From Chloranthus sessilifolius (taxonomy: Eukaryota; Streptophyta; Magnoliopsida; Chloranthales; Chloranthaceae): a DNA stretch of 64,000 bases. A program made the translations under genes and the position numbers. The DNA is taken from positions 97,677,491 to 97,741,490 of the forward strand of contig CM037595.1 of NCBI GenBank assembly GCA_021018995.1, written 5' to 3'. Under the pieces are notes generated by a model, which searched no databases, had not been told where the DNA came from, and saw nothing but the letters and a program-made list of their open reading frames with translations. Positions 41,531-52,987 of this stretch are shown piece after piece (position 1 is the stretch's first letter; each line of letters begins with the position of its first letter).

Positions 41531-41834
41531 GTCACGTGGGATTAGCATATGATCGCCTGATAGTAGGGCTATGAGCTCAAGATCTATTGTCTGAAAGATT
41601 GGGACAAAAAATGATCTCCATCAACTCATTTAAACTGTTAACGAAATTTTCCGTTGTTGAAGTGAGGTGGTTGTAACATAAAGTGTTGTGGTAGTAACAC
41701 CAACCTTTGCTTTGTGGGTACCATTATTTACACCCTGTGGAACACTAATCTCAGCCCTCTCCTCCAGTCGACATGCATTACAAACTCCGTTTGAATTAGA
41801 TTGTTTTTCATCTCAATGTTCCACGAAGATCATT

Positions 41835-41990
41835 GGTGTTACATCATACGGTCAATTTTCTATTTCACGTGGCACACATACCAAAAGGTGACTGTAAGTG
41901 ACCCTAAAATCATGTGACACGCTCAAGCATGATTTTAAGGTTTTCTTTTTAGATGTGTGCCACATGAATGCGAAAATTGAACGTCCAATG
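41835..41990. mobile_element. Hairpin MITE
   Basis: Arms GTGGCACACAT (about 41868) and ATGTGTGCCAC (about 41952) extend outward to GGTGTTACAT and GGTACACC. The family is the same as the MITE split by Copia-1. Confidence 0.65.
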
Positions 41991-42484
41991 GTACACCCTA
42001 GTACTAAGGTATGTGTTTATTTTGTGTTCCAGTTGGACTTTAAAAATATGTTTATTTAGAAAGAGTTTGGTGAATGTGCTTATAATAAGATATAATATAA
42101 CTCATCCATAGAGTTGATGTGTAATCAATGGTCAAAAAATTGTGATCCTCAAAATACGAACCAACCAATAGGGTTAGTCGTAATAGCATAGATGACGTTG
42201 TGTGAAAATTTCACCGTTAGGGGATGCGATGATTACAAAAGGAACGACTATGATGTTACCACCCAAAAATAATTTTATAGGCATTTTACAAATATTATTC
42301 ACTTGACAATATATTGAATTTTATGCCAAAAAAGTAGTTTTTACATGGCAAAAATGCAGTGAAGAGAACACATTATTTTACGAGGCAGAATTCAATAGTA
42401 CCGCATTATGTGTATCCCATTTTACTTCCAAAGTGCGATTTTACCGCATTCATGTTACCCTGAAGTGAACGAGGCCTGAGGGTA

Positions 42485-42715
42485 CCATTAAACGGTCAAT
42501 TATTTTATTGACTAAAATCCGAAAAGTCATTTTCATCTCAATATACCACACAATGGATCTTGAGACTATGACAGTACCATTAAACGATCAGTTATTTTAT
42601 TGGCACAAATCCTAAAAGTAACTCAAAAATCATATCGCACACATAATGCTCAAAATATGATTTTAGGACCACTTTTTGGGATATGTGCCATATAGAAATA
42701 AAAAATTGACCCATA
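42485..42715. mobile_element. Related hairpin MITE, partly duplicated
   Basis: ACCATTAAACGGTCA at about 42484 recurs as ACCATTAAACGATCA at 42571. The arm TTGGCACAAATCCTAAAAGT pairs with ACTTTTTGGGATATGTGCCA (about 42672). Confidence 0.55.
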
Positions 42716-43318
42716 ATAAAGATTACACATTGTATTGTTACAGTGAAATATGGGCATGAAAAATGCATAAGAAATATATGGACGAGGATAACCTCATATG
42801 AACCCAATCTAATCAGACATGGCTACTTCCTAAGATGGACAAAAAAAAACAGCACTTAAATGATGATTTGACGGTGCTCATATATCATAGTTCAAATTCA
42901 TCGCAAATGATTTAGGGTGTATTTGATAACATGTATTTGGTTAGTTGGATTTGAATTTGGAAGGATTAGTCTATGCGAAATCTTGAGATTACCCTAAGTT
43001 ATCCAAAAAAAGAGTTTACCGTTTTGGAAAACTTATTTGAGTGTTGGATTTTGATTTGGCCAAATTCAAGTCATTTGAGAATACAATTTTTTTGGCTAAA
43101 TATCATCAAAAGGAGTTATTTTAAATGATTTTTTGAATTCCAAATGTAGTTTCCCAAATACACCAAATCTATTACAATTTTTTTTATATATTAAATAATC
43201 ATAGAAAACTTAAAAATACACATCAATATTGTTGTAGTCTACTTTACCTTCCAAAACAATAATGGTTGACAAGGCTCTTTTCTAACACAAACTGCAACTT
43301 ACAAGTATTTATCCTAAT
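42716..43318. other. Intergenic, no gene seen
   Basis: AT-rich sequence with no coding potential that I can support. Confidence 0.4.
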
Positions 43319-43431
43319 AGAGAATTTGTAAGGTTACGCACGGATGTAAAATAAATATCTTAAATATTAGGATGCTAATCTTAACATCCTAATATATTTT
43401 TGCATCCACGCATAACCTTATAGATTCTCTA
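43319..43431. mobile_element. Small hairpin MITE
   Basis: AGAGAATTTGTAAGGTTACGC at the left is inverted at the right (GCATAACCTTATAGATTCTCT), and ATTAGGATG is mirrored by CATCCTAAT at the centre. The arms are about 50 bp. Confidence 0.7.
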
Positions 43432-46139
43432 ATATGTCCATCAATGGTTCAAACCTATGATAATTAGGATTAGCTTTATAAGTAGGTAATTAGTATTAGT
43501 TTGGGCCTATTTAGTGATATTAGGTTTAGGGTTATGAAGTGAGAGAATAACTTAGTTGGAAAATGAGCCATTAGTTTTATATTTAACAGTACTATAAATA
43601 CACCACTATTATACTACACACACTTGTCATATATATGACTTGCAAAGGTTAACACTCCCAATGGGATTGGCTGTTTCTTTTCCGAATATGAATGCTTTCA
43701 TATTTTGGCAGATGTTTTAAATGAATTTTAGATATTGTCTTCTTTGCTCTTTTTCCTCAACACGTTTCAAAGGAAAATTCAAAGTGTGCACTCATTGCAA
43801 AACCTACAAGGGAAGTAGAATTAGAATGCAGTGAGCTTGAAATACAACCATGACAAATGCTGATCTTGAAATCTTGGCAATTTTTTGACCATCTTTGAAA
43901 AATAACAGAAAGTGACATGAAACAAATTGTGAGTTTAGATAGGGTATACTTAATCTGTGAAATATTCGTGACATGATGGGGAAGGCATCCCTTAGGAATT
44001 AGTCCAAGCATAAGCTTAGGATACCCTAAGTTATAAAAGGAAAAATAAAAATAAAAAATCATCGTGGTTCTCCTTGAAGAGGCCAAGTAGAAGTCTTTCT
44101 TAGAAATTTAGCACGATTCAGTTTATGTCCTTCGAGCTTGCTTTTAATAGCATGCCTACGTGATTGCGTTAAGTACTGTCCACTTTGCAGGTGATGTTGG
44201 CTGCATTTGGCTTAGCTCTTCGTCAGCTCTCTGTTAGATCCGAATATACTTGCTTTGGGAGAAATTCGCAAATACCCAATTGGACCTGACCCACCCAGCC
44301 TGACGTTGCACCCAACCCAACTTGAAACGATGGTGTACTCAAGCCGACCCGACACTCAACTCGAATACCTGATTCGATCGGATGAAAAATGCCTATTTTT
44401 ATATTTTTCACATACTTGACTTGACTGAAGGTCGAGTCAAATGTCTCATGCCTAACTTGACCAAACATGTCAAGTTTATGTACTTGACTTGATATTTTAA
44501 GTCGGGTTGGGCATCCAGGCAACCTTGACAACCCTACCTTATAATGAAGTGGGTGAGGTTATTGTAGCCTTCTATATGCATGGGTAGGTTTGAGCTGAAC
44601 TGTTCAAGTTCCAATCCAAAGCTTGGTCACTTAGTCAGGAGAAGTTAAAAGTTGGAAAACTCCGACACAGGGGAAAATTGGGAGAAATAAATCGGAGAAA
44701 AAAGTAAAATTAAAAAGTATAAAAAAGAATTTAAGATAATTAAAAGTCATGATTTGGTAAAAATATCTTGAATTATTTGGGAATGATTCGTGAACTATTA
44801 ACAAAATTCGCAAATATTTAAAAATACATGTTTTTTTTCATAAATTTACGAATACTTCGTAATTAATTTGTAGAACTTTAAATTCACATTTTATTTGCGA
44901 ATGTTTTCAAATAAATTTAGCGCCGACGATCCAAAGTAGTGATTTTATATGACAAAAAGCCTTCTTTTTAGAGAAAAGTATGAAATCAGCCCCCCAAACT
45001 AATTTAACACGAAATCGGTCGATTCTTTTTTAAATTACGGGATAGCGCCCCTATATGGGTTTAAACGTCCGACACCCGACCATTTAGCATGCATGAACGT
45101 CCATGCCTCAGAGTGGGATCACACAATTGCCTCTGATGCCCAAACTGCCCCTGAGGCCTAAACTGCATCATTTCTCTTGATGGGCAATTTGCTCGAGAAA
45201 GAAACCCGAGCCTCTAGACGACCCTAAACCCTAAAGACCCTCTGGTTCATTTTCTCTAAACCCTCGTTCTCTTTAGCTAATAATGAAGTCCTAGCCTCAA
45301 AACGAAGACCCTTTGGTTCATCTTCTCCAAACTATCGTTTTCTTCTCTAAATCAGAGCAGATTCATCAACCTGAAAAAGGGCACTATTCTATCGAGAGTT
45401 CATAACCCTAAATTGCACATAGATAGATAGAGAGAGAGTTTTTGTTGATGGAGAGAGCAGATTCGTCAAAGGATGGGGTCTTCTTCTCCGAAAACTCTAA
45501 ATCACACGCAGGTTAATGTAACTTTAAATGGTTAAGATCCAGTAAATCTCTGAGAAATGGTTAAGATCAAGTAAATCGCACGCATAGAGGGGGTATAAGT
45601 TGATGGAGAGAGATGATTCGTTGGCTCTTGGGTCTTCTTCTCAAAGAACCATTAATCGCACGATAAAATCCCCCTTGCGCTTTAGCATTCCAAAAATCCT
45701 TAATCATGCGATGAATGAGAGCTTTAGTTGCAATAAGATGTCAAGAGAAAAGAATAGTTGATGAGGGGGTCTTCTTCCCCAATACTTATGCAAACAAAGA
45801 AAGAGAGAAACCACAGTGTTCGAACGAAGAAAGAGAGGGGGTCTTTTTTAGGGCATAAACATAATTTCATATCTTTTAAGGGATTATATATAATATGGGT
45901 AAAAAGGTCATATACTTTTATTGGTGACCTGCACATACCGCCCGGCTGCCTGTTTAAACAGTGTCGGGGCGCTGTTATGTTATAAAATAGAGCACCCGTT
46001 TTTTCCGTTATAAAAAACGGCGAACAGGTCTAATATGTAAATCGCCCTTCTTCTTATAGGTCGAGTCCAGCTCTAGATGCGATCCGGCCCGGCCCATGGA
46101 CAACCACAGGTAAGTTACTAATCGATCTGCCAAGTCGAC
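43432..46139. other. Intergenic region with low-complexity repeats
   Basis: 44240-44530 is a CCCGACCCAAC-type low-complexity repeat. 45400-45660 has two diverged copies of a block containing TTGATGGAGAGAG...TTCGT. Open frames at 43757-44086 and 45724-45985 show no recognisable domain. Confidence 0.4.
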
Positions 46140-46384
46140 AAAGATGTCACGTGCACACGAGTACCGTTTACGCTTCCTGGCCCGTGTACGACACATCCAC
46201 TTGTGCTTCAAAACCCGTGCCATTGAAGTCCGGATTCCGGGAAAAGCCCGGTGCGTATGTCTCCTTCAAATCCCGTGCCGTCGACGTACGACACATCCAC
46301 TTCCACTCTGTCTCTCTATTTCTGTCTCTCACGCGCGCCGGCACGCGCACATACACATAGTTCATAAGAACCCAGTTCCTGAAA
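46140..46384 (+). promoter_or_regulatory. Promoter / 5' UTR of the TPR gene
   Basis: GC-richer than its surroundings, with a CT-rich leader (CTCTGTCTCTCTATTTCTGTCTCTC) just before the ATG. GTACGACACATCCACTT occurs twice, exactly 100 bp apart (46186 and 46286). No clear TATA box is seen. Confidence 0.45.
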
Positions 46385-46740
46385 ATGCCTGCAAACGGAG
46401 ACGAATCGGATAAAAACAACGGCGAGATATCGGAAATTCCGAACGGGATCGAATCAGAGCGAGTCGCATACTCAGATCCGGGACCGGAAATCAAAGAGAA
46501 CGAGATCGAATCGAACGGAGATCAGAAACCCCCAGCAGTAGAAGGAATCGAGCGCTATGCGCTTCAAAACGACGAAGGAAGGCGGACTTTTACAATGAGG
46601 GAGCTGCTTAATGAACTGAAGGAAGAGAAGGGGGAGAAATCGATGAGCAGATCGGGATCTGTGGAAGGAAACAATAGAGATTTTCCAAGAAGCCCGGGCG
46701 CTTCTGAAGGAGAGAGGCGCGATGCGAGCTCTTCTTATAG
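46385..46740 (+). CDS. HLB1: Exon 1 of an HLB1-like TPR protein gene
   Basis: The ATG at 46385 opens a Glu/Asn-rich N terminus (MPANGDESDKNNGEISEIPN), followed by RRTFTMRELLNELKEEKGE and a Ser/Arg-rich linker. The exon ends at SSSY with donor AG/GTTGGT, phase 2. Joined to 50497-50610 in the correct phase, the reading frame continues into the conserved VMGVDEEGRSRQRILSFAAKR block. From memory this order is that of the plant TPR protein HLB1, a trans-Golgi/early-endosome protein linked to actin in Arabidopsis. The TPR domain follows in later exons that are not in this window. The frame is intact and codon use is normal, so the gene may be live. The name rests on recall of the family, not on a search. 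Confidence 0.65.
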
Positions 46741-47224
46741 GTTGGTCTTTGTTTAATTGATATCTTGTTTGATTGTGCTCTACTGTAGAAACAGATTAAA
46801 TTTCTGTTATTTTAATTTTCTGCAAAAAATTGAGTTCGATTTAAAAAAAAAAAAATCTGAGTTCAATTTTGGGAAAGTGATGGTGATTTATGGAGATTAT
46901 GTTGACTAAAAAAAGTGTTGATGAAATGAAAAATGCATGTCTCTCTACATGTGCTTGTTTTATTTTCTGGCTGGCTGTCCAAGATATTTATACATTCCCT
47001 GCTCCCAATCATCGTCACCAAATTCGGAATTTTGGAAATATTCGTGAATTTAACGTTCTACAATCTTTGTGAATAATTTGCAGATAGTGCATGGATTTTC
47101 TCAGTAAATCGTGATTTTTAATAATAATAATAATTTTTTATACTTTTAATCTTATTTTAAAATACTTTCTCCAATTTTTTCCCCGAACCTGCTGAAATTT
47201 TCTGAATTTTAACCTTGCCGAATT

Positions 47225-48010
47225 ATTGCCGAACCCTGGTTTGGTGGCTATGCTCACAATGGAACTTTGCAAGGGTTCTCACTCTATCAAGCCCCTCTAG
47301 TGCCATGCACAACTTTAGATGATAATTCAGTAGCTCTATTCTCATTAGAATTTCCAATTGAAAACAATACAGAGTTCCAACTTGGTAAACCTCTAATCCT
47401 ACGAAATACCCACCCATTTCTGTGGTACTTTCCTATCTTAGCTAAAGAAGATGTAGAGTAAATGAAGAAGGTAAAAACAGCTAACTGGGGATTATCCTGT
47501 GTGAACCGTATGTATGAATAATCATGTGCAAAGGCTACCTGTTCACAGGCTGCACGTAACACTCCCCCCCAAGAGTGACCATGTCCTCATGGTCGAAAGC
47601 TGAAGACGTTGTTGCAATTCAAACCATTGCTCTCTCTTTTGGCACCCCTTGCCACTGTATGAGAAGTTCGGTGACAGCTCGGTTGGGACGTTTGATGATC
47701 CTACAGTCCAAAACAGCTGATCTTACAGTCCAAAGCAGCAAAAGGCTGAGCTGGAGATATCGTTCTTTGGTTTACAGGGGAAAATCGAAGAGCAGTTGAA
47801 TGGTTGCACCCAATTTCTTTTTCGAACACGTGAACAATTGGATGAATTTCAGAAGAGGAAGGTAAGTCCAGTTTGTTTGTGACTGGGTTAATTCGCTGCA
47901 CCATTTTGGTGGACCAAAAAACTTGGTTGCGAGCTTCAGATTGGAACGGACCCAAAGCATCTGAGATACGCAAACACTTTTAGCCCACTGTTGGGGTTGT
48001 GTCCCTCAAA
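47225..48010 (-). pseudogene. Chromodomain-type Ty3 relic, pol C terminus
   Basis: About 47575-47700 (minus) encodes a decayed chromodomain (ELLIQWQGVPKERAMVW), then FDHEDMVTLGG. Upstream frames to 48010 hold the integrase C-terminal region. No LTR is recognised at the left end. Confidence 0.65.
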
Positions 48011-48640
48011 CATTCTGAGATATGTTTCAATGCACCGATTTACAACTTCTGTCCGACCATCCGATTGAGGGTGGTACACTGCTCCTACAGAGCTTTGTTC
48101 CATGCAAATGGAAAGGTTCCTGCCAAATTTGACTAAGAAAATCTTATCTTTGTCACCGACGGTAGAGGTCTGTATCCCGTGTAGATGTACACTTTCTTGA
48201 ATAAAACTTGCACAATGGAAACAACGGTATATGGGTGAGTGATCCAATGAAATGGGCGTATTTGAACAGTCTATCAACAACCACGAGTATCACTGTTTTA
48301 CCAAAAGAATTGGGCATGCTCCATCCACTCTCCACTCCTAATCTAATATGCTTTTTATTGGCCTAAGAATTGGGCATTCTCCATCCACTCCCCACTCCTA
48401 ATCGTGTAACCCCCGAGTGTCTAGTTGTTGGAGTTGCATGAAATTCTAATAGAAGTTTATTCACCAAATCTGAATTTTGTGGGATCACTCCTCGCCCGTA
48501 AATTTGAGCAGCCCATCAGTAAAACTAAAATGAGACGGTTGATCAGCTGTTGCTTTGAACTGCTCAAACAATCTCCTGGTGTCAGAGTGGTTCTCCAACT
48601 CGCTGCTTACGTCATTAAGGATATTGGAAAAAGATACTGA
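48010..48640 (-). pseudogene. Ty3 relic integrase
   Basis: Around 47936-48280 the minus strand encodes SSVGAVYHPQSDGRTEVVNRCIETYLRMF, the integrase block with the catalytic Glu. 48153-48335 encodes VILVVVDRLFKYAHFI, the core start. Frameshifts separate them. The integrase N terminus toward RNase H is largely missing, and a repeated GAATTGGGCAT-CTCCATCCACTC word occurs at 48306 and 48366. Confidence 0.8.
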
Positions 48641-48648
48641 CAAAGCTG

Positions 48649-49155
48649 TTACACAGGCCCAAGTTTCACTCTGTTTAACTGCCTAGAAAGGCCGTCGACA
48701 GCAGCGTTCTCGTTGCTTCGACAGTAGGTGATCTTATAGTCGAAACTCATAAGCGGTGATACCCATTTTGTCGCATAGTAGTCCCCACCCGCTGGTCTGA
48801 TGAACATGTAAGACTCTGATGACAAATTTAAATCTTTGTAATGACACCATTTTTGCACCATATATACAATAGCTAGCATCTCACATTCATATGTGGAGAG
48901 TGTGAGGTTGCGACCGGACAATGCCTTACTGCAACCGGCCATGGCCTACCATCTTGCATTAAAACTCCGCCAATGCCTGAGCTGGATGCGTCACATTCAA
49001 GTATGGATATTTTAGAGAAGTCCGGTAAACACAAAACAGGAGTAGCAGTCATGGTGATCTCAAGCCGTTCAAGTGCTGCTTCTGCTTTGTCATTCCATAC
49101 CAAGGTATCCTTTTTCAACAAGCTGGTAAGGGGAGCACAAAGTTGTCTATAAGCT
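48649..49155 (-). pseudogene. Ty3 relic RNase H
   Basis: 48873-49121 encodes LVWNDKAEAALERLEITMTATPVL and the RNase H start FSKISILECDASSSGIGGVLMQ. 48649-48942 continues with the LSTYECEMLAIVYMVQKW block (catalytic Glu) and NAAVDGLSRQ. Confidence 0.85.
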
Positions 49156-49650
49156 TTAACAAATTTGCAGTAATAACCGCTTAAGCCGAGGAAACCTCGT
49201 TAAGGCCTTGAGAGTTTTTGGTTTAGGCCAGTCTATCATGGCTTTAATTTTGTTAGGATCAGCCGTGACCCCTAGAATTGAGATAATATGTCCTAAGTGT
49301 ACAACTTGATCATGGCCAAAAGAGCATTTAGATCTCTTAGCGCATAGCTGGTTTGCTAGCAGCACATTCAAGATGATTTTGAGGTGTTGGAGATGATCAT
49401 TCCAATCTGTACCATCGATGAGAAGGTCTTCAAAGAAAACTAATACAAGGCGCCTTAGATAGGACTTAAATACGTCTCTCACTAAATTTGAAATATTGAC
49501 GGCGTGTAGGTGAGGCTGAAAGGCATCGGCAAGAACTTGTAATGACCCTCTTGGGTCCTAAAAGCTGTTTTGGGAATATTGGGTTCATGTACCCGAAGTT
49601 GATGGGTACCCATAACATAGGTCTAGCTTGGAAAAATATGAGCATCATGT
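49156..49650 (-). pseudogene. Ty3 relic reverse transcriptase (C-terminal half)
   Basis: 49156-49482 encodes the altered catalytic box VFFEDLLIDG (relatives have FFDDILVYS), then DWNDHLQHLKIIL, HLGHIIS, GVTADPNKIKAMIDWPKP. Frames to 49648 hold part of the palm. No gag or protease is found, so the element is 5'-truncated. Confidence 0.85.
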
Positions 49651-49865
49651 GTGTGTGAAAATGAATGGTGACTTGATTTTCACCTTCATTTTAACACCTC
49701 TTCGATAGTCATGGTTAATGGTGATTAAAATAGGTTATTTATTTATTTTATTTATTTTTAACGGTCTTGGATCAACCTTTTGCATGTCCATGTCGTTGGG
49801 TGCCATGTAGCACCCAAATGGCACGAGTGCAGGGTTCAACCCTGCACTGGAATACAAGTGCCTAC

Positions 49866-49867
<2 letters not shown>

Positions 49868-49909
<42 letters not shown>
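49868..49909. repeat. (CT)n microsatellite
   Basis: About 20 CT units without interruption, followed by a TG/CG-rich stretch. Confidence 0.9.
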
Positions 49910-49913
<4 letters not shown>

Positions 49914-50496
49914 ATATGTGTGTGTGGTTGGTGCGTGTGTACGTGCATCCGCACGCCCTTGCGGTGTGAGTGCGTGCGTTCACGCTTCTGTGTGCCATGG
50001 GTGCATGCATGTATACGTGTCGACATTCAAAGACCAAACAACGTTCTTTTTCCTCATTGAATACATTACTATAAGTAATCTACATTTTGTTATTAGGAGT
50101 AATCATTGTTTCCTTTTAGACTTTATGCTTCTGCAATATTAATATAAATATACTCTTGCCATAAAAAAATATACATTTGGGGCTTAGTACCCATTGTTGA
50201 ATGTTTTTTGTGAAGGAATGGGCAACTGTATAACATTGAGGTCAGATGATCATTCCTGTCGTCCTGTGCATATCCATAATAAATTTGTAAAATTTGGTCG
50301 TATGAATTTATTCTTTCCAATTCTGTTTTGTTATTTAAGGGATGGACTGCCTTAGGAGGTGGTTTTTGTTAATCTTTACTTCTTGAAGATGGAGGTTCAG
50401 TTTTGTTTATTTTGTCGTAACAATGCTTACACATGTATTCATAAAAAGAGAAAAAGGGAGAGAAAAATGCTTACACATTTTTTTTCTTCTTTTTAG

Positions 50497-50610
50497 TCAA
50501 GACAGCGTACAACGTCAAAACAATGTTGCCATGGAATTAATCAACAGTGTCATGGGTGTTGACGAGGAGGGTCGTTCTCGACAACGAATTCTTTCTTTTG
50601 CCGCTAAAAG
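50497..50610 (+). CDS. HLB1: Exon 2 of the HLB1-like TPR gene
   Basis: A 114-bp exon bounded by TTTTTAG and AAAAG/GTATTAT. In phase with exon 1 it encodes NNVAMELINSVMGVDEEGRSRQ and RILSFAAKR, the most conserved segment before the TPR domain. It ends in phase 2, so a third exon is required. I found no such exon to its right (50611-51789 or 60721-64000), so it lies beyond the window or has been lost. Confidence 0.7.
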
Positions 50611-51784
50611 GTATTATAATTTTTTTTTGGAGTTCTCGATTTCATATAATGATATTGTGATTGGTTGGTTGGCTTTATTGGACAAGGTGGTATTAGGTGC
50701 CCAGGTGGTGGGCGGGTCACAATTCGATACAGTTAGAACACTTTTTTCAACAATTTTGTACACATGGCACACGTGGTAACTTGGTGTGCCGTGTTTTGAG
50801 AGTTTCATGATCCGTTGCAGTATATACAAGTTCTCTCTGAAGATTTATGTTAGCAAGGGTTGCCATTTGTTCTTTTGTCCTATTGTTACACACAGTTGTG
50901 TCCGTTATGTACCTCTGATACATCAGTTTACTGGATTTGCATCTGCATTCTATTTTTTTTACAAAGATACAAACTGGCTGTAGAAGTTTATTTATATATA
51001 AAAGCATGTTGATTTTTATCTAGAATATTGGCAGCATTCATATGGCATCACCTACTTTAGTGAATACCTTATATGACATTTTCCACATTCTATGAGAATG
51101 TACACTGCTATCTACTTTCTTATTTTTGGGTAGTTCCTTCACTTCCTTGTATTTATGGGATTTCTGCAATTGGTTCTTTATTATTATTTTTCTGTCAACA
51201 GTACATAAGAGATAGCCTTTTCCATTTTCTTATGCAGTAATAATTTTTTTGCTTTAAAGTTTACTCTCTGAATCTACCTAGTATCATATATCAAGTTTGT
51301 TCTCTGTGATTTCTTTTCCGACAACTCCATTTAGTAATCTCATACATTTCATTGTCAAGATTGATCGAAATCCTTTCCTGTCTAGTATCCATTGGCCACT
51401 GTCGTTCACAATATTTGTCCATCTAAGGCTTATTTTTCCCAATCAATTTAAATCTCAATATCGTGATTCCTTATTGGCAACCATTACTGTGGAACACAAT
51501 TATGAAGTGTGAATCTCACCTTAAAACTCCATCCTAAACCCACTGTGGAGCATGAACCCTTATTCACCATCATTGCTAAACCCCTAACCCTGTGAGTTGT
51601 ATCACAGGCAGTGAAATGGGCATGTACAGTGACATGAATAATGTCATCACAGTGCTGTTGACTCTTACTGATTAGTCATTGATTATGCTCACATCATGTT
51701 TGGTAATTTTTTATGCACTCTCCTTGCTGTACCTATTCTCTCCATAATCCATATTCCTAGCACCATTGAAATCTTAGATATACA
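50611..51784 (+). other. Start of intron 2, no gene seen
   Basis: T-rich, non-coding sequence that looks like intron. It runs up to the CCCTT target duplication of the chromovirus. Confidence 0.5.
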
Positions 51785-51789
51785 CCCTT
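51785..51789. repeat. Target site duplication of the chromovirus, left copy (CCCTT)
   Basis: Repeated at 60716-60720 after the other LTR. Confidence 0.8.
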
Positions 51790-52987
51790 TGACGCGAGAC
51801 AATTACCCTAAAATGAATATGAGATGATAATTGTCGAAATTAAACTAATTAATTGAGCAATTGATTACAAATTAAAGTGATACCTTAGGGTTTCGTGGAT
51901 TTCCACTTAAGTGACCATGCTTGGTTCGACTAGGGTCCAATCCGGTGCGTGAGATCCGTTTGGATTTGTGGAAAGTGAGATCCTAGAGATAGAACTCTAG
52001 CATCCTCTAGGTTGGGGCGCTCACTCGTCGATCAATGTGGATTCTCGTAGCTCCTCGCTAGAGCTTTGAAGAGAACGATCAATCGGCACAATTGGAGCGA
52101 TCTTGAGCCCAATAACGATTGTGGATCGTTGCGTATCGAAGAGAATCAACCCACAAGGGTGGACATCAAGATAACTCTAGATTTAAGATTTGAGGTTTTA
52201 GATATTCAAATGGTTGGAAATAAAAGCAAGAAATCACACAAAATAAGAAAAATAAGTAAGGAGAAGATCAATAACTTAAATGGATGAAGAATCACCCTTG
52301 GCCTCTCACCAAACCCACATGGGGAAAGAAGAATCACTCTTCACAAGCTCATCTCAAGCTCAATGCAACGCATTTTCATTCATTCATAAGCAATATCCAA
52401 TTTGGATTACATAAGGACCTTATATAGTAAGTTCTAAAAGGAGAAAAATTCTAAAATGGCTAAGTATCACAATACCCAAAGTAGAAATTACATATGTAAA
52501 GGAATAATTCCAAAAGAAGAAAGAGACTCTAAAGGACAAAAAGGACAAAACTCGTGATGTTAAGGCACTTAAAGTGACTTAAATTCTCGCTTGGGCGAGA
52601 TGGATTCTCGCCCGAGCGAGAACTTAAGTGGTTCTCGCCCGGCTCGTGATGTTAAGGCACTTAAAGTGACTTAAATTCTCGCTTGGGCGAGATGGATTCT
52701 CGCCTGAGCGAGAACTTAAGTGGTTCTCGCCCGGGCGAGAACCCAACTTGAAAAGATAAAGGGGCTGGTCACTTGGGCGACCAACAAGTGACTTGGGATC
52801 CGAAACTAGTCACCCTTTTATCGCATGGGTGGCCAGAGTTAGACTTTGGCTCTCCTTAGCCCTTTTCTGTCGTTCTTCAACTACGCATATCCTTCCCTCG
52901 GTCGATGCTTCATGTCTTCTACGCTTCTTCTGCCGATAAACCTGATATGGCTCGAATCTGGTATCCATAATGTCGACGTCCCCACCA
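51790..52987 (-). repeat. Chromovirus 3' LTR
   Basis: Aligns with 57678-58025 plus 59949-60715. It has a TATATAAG box on the minus strand at 52419-52426, a 92-bp tandem duplication at 52551-52734, and the end of the pol frame at 52810-52987. Confidence 0.88.
52551..52742. repeat. 92-bp tandem duplication rich in TTCTCGCCCGAGCGAGAA palindromes
   Basis: The units start at 52551 and 52643. Each holds several near-perfect palindromes. The last, GTTCTCGCCCGGGCGAGAAC at 52723-52742, is perfect over 20 bp. The other LTR has only one diverged unit (60358-60450). Confidence 0.85.

Larger units (their letters stand above)
46741..50496 (+). other. Intron 1 of the TPR gene, with retroelement relic
   Basis: A 3.76-kb intron with GT donor and a T-rich tract before the AG acceptor. 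It contains a minus-strand Ty3 relic (about 47225-49650) and a CT microsatellite. Length without the relic would be about 1.3 kb. Confidence 0.6.

Noticed and set aside
44223..44531. Minus-strand frame with VGL/SGWVGQVQL repeats
   Set aside because: It is a product of a GGGTTGGGTC-type low-complexity repeat common in plant intergenic DNA.
46168..46494. Minus-strand 108-codon frame
   Set aside because: It is opposite the TPR gene leader and exon 1, which has correct phase and splice sites.
49767..50142. Frames with long Leu-Ser runs
   Set aside because: They are translations of the CT microsatellite.
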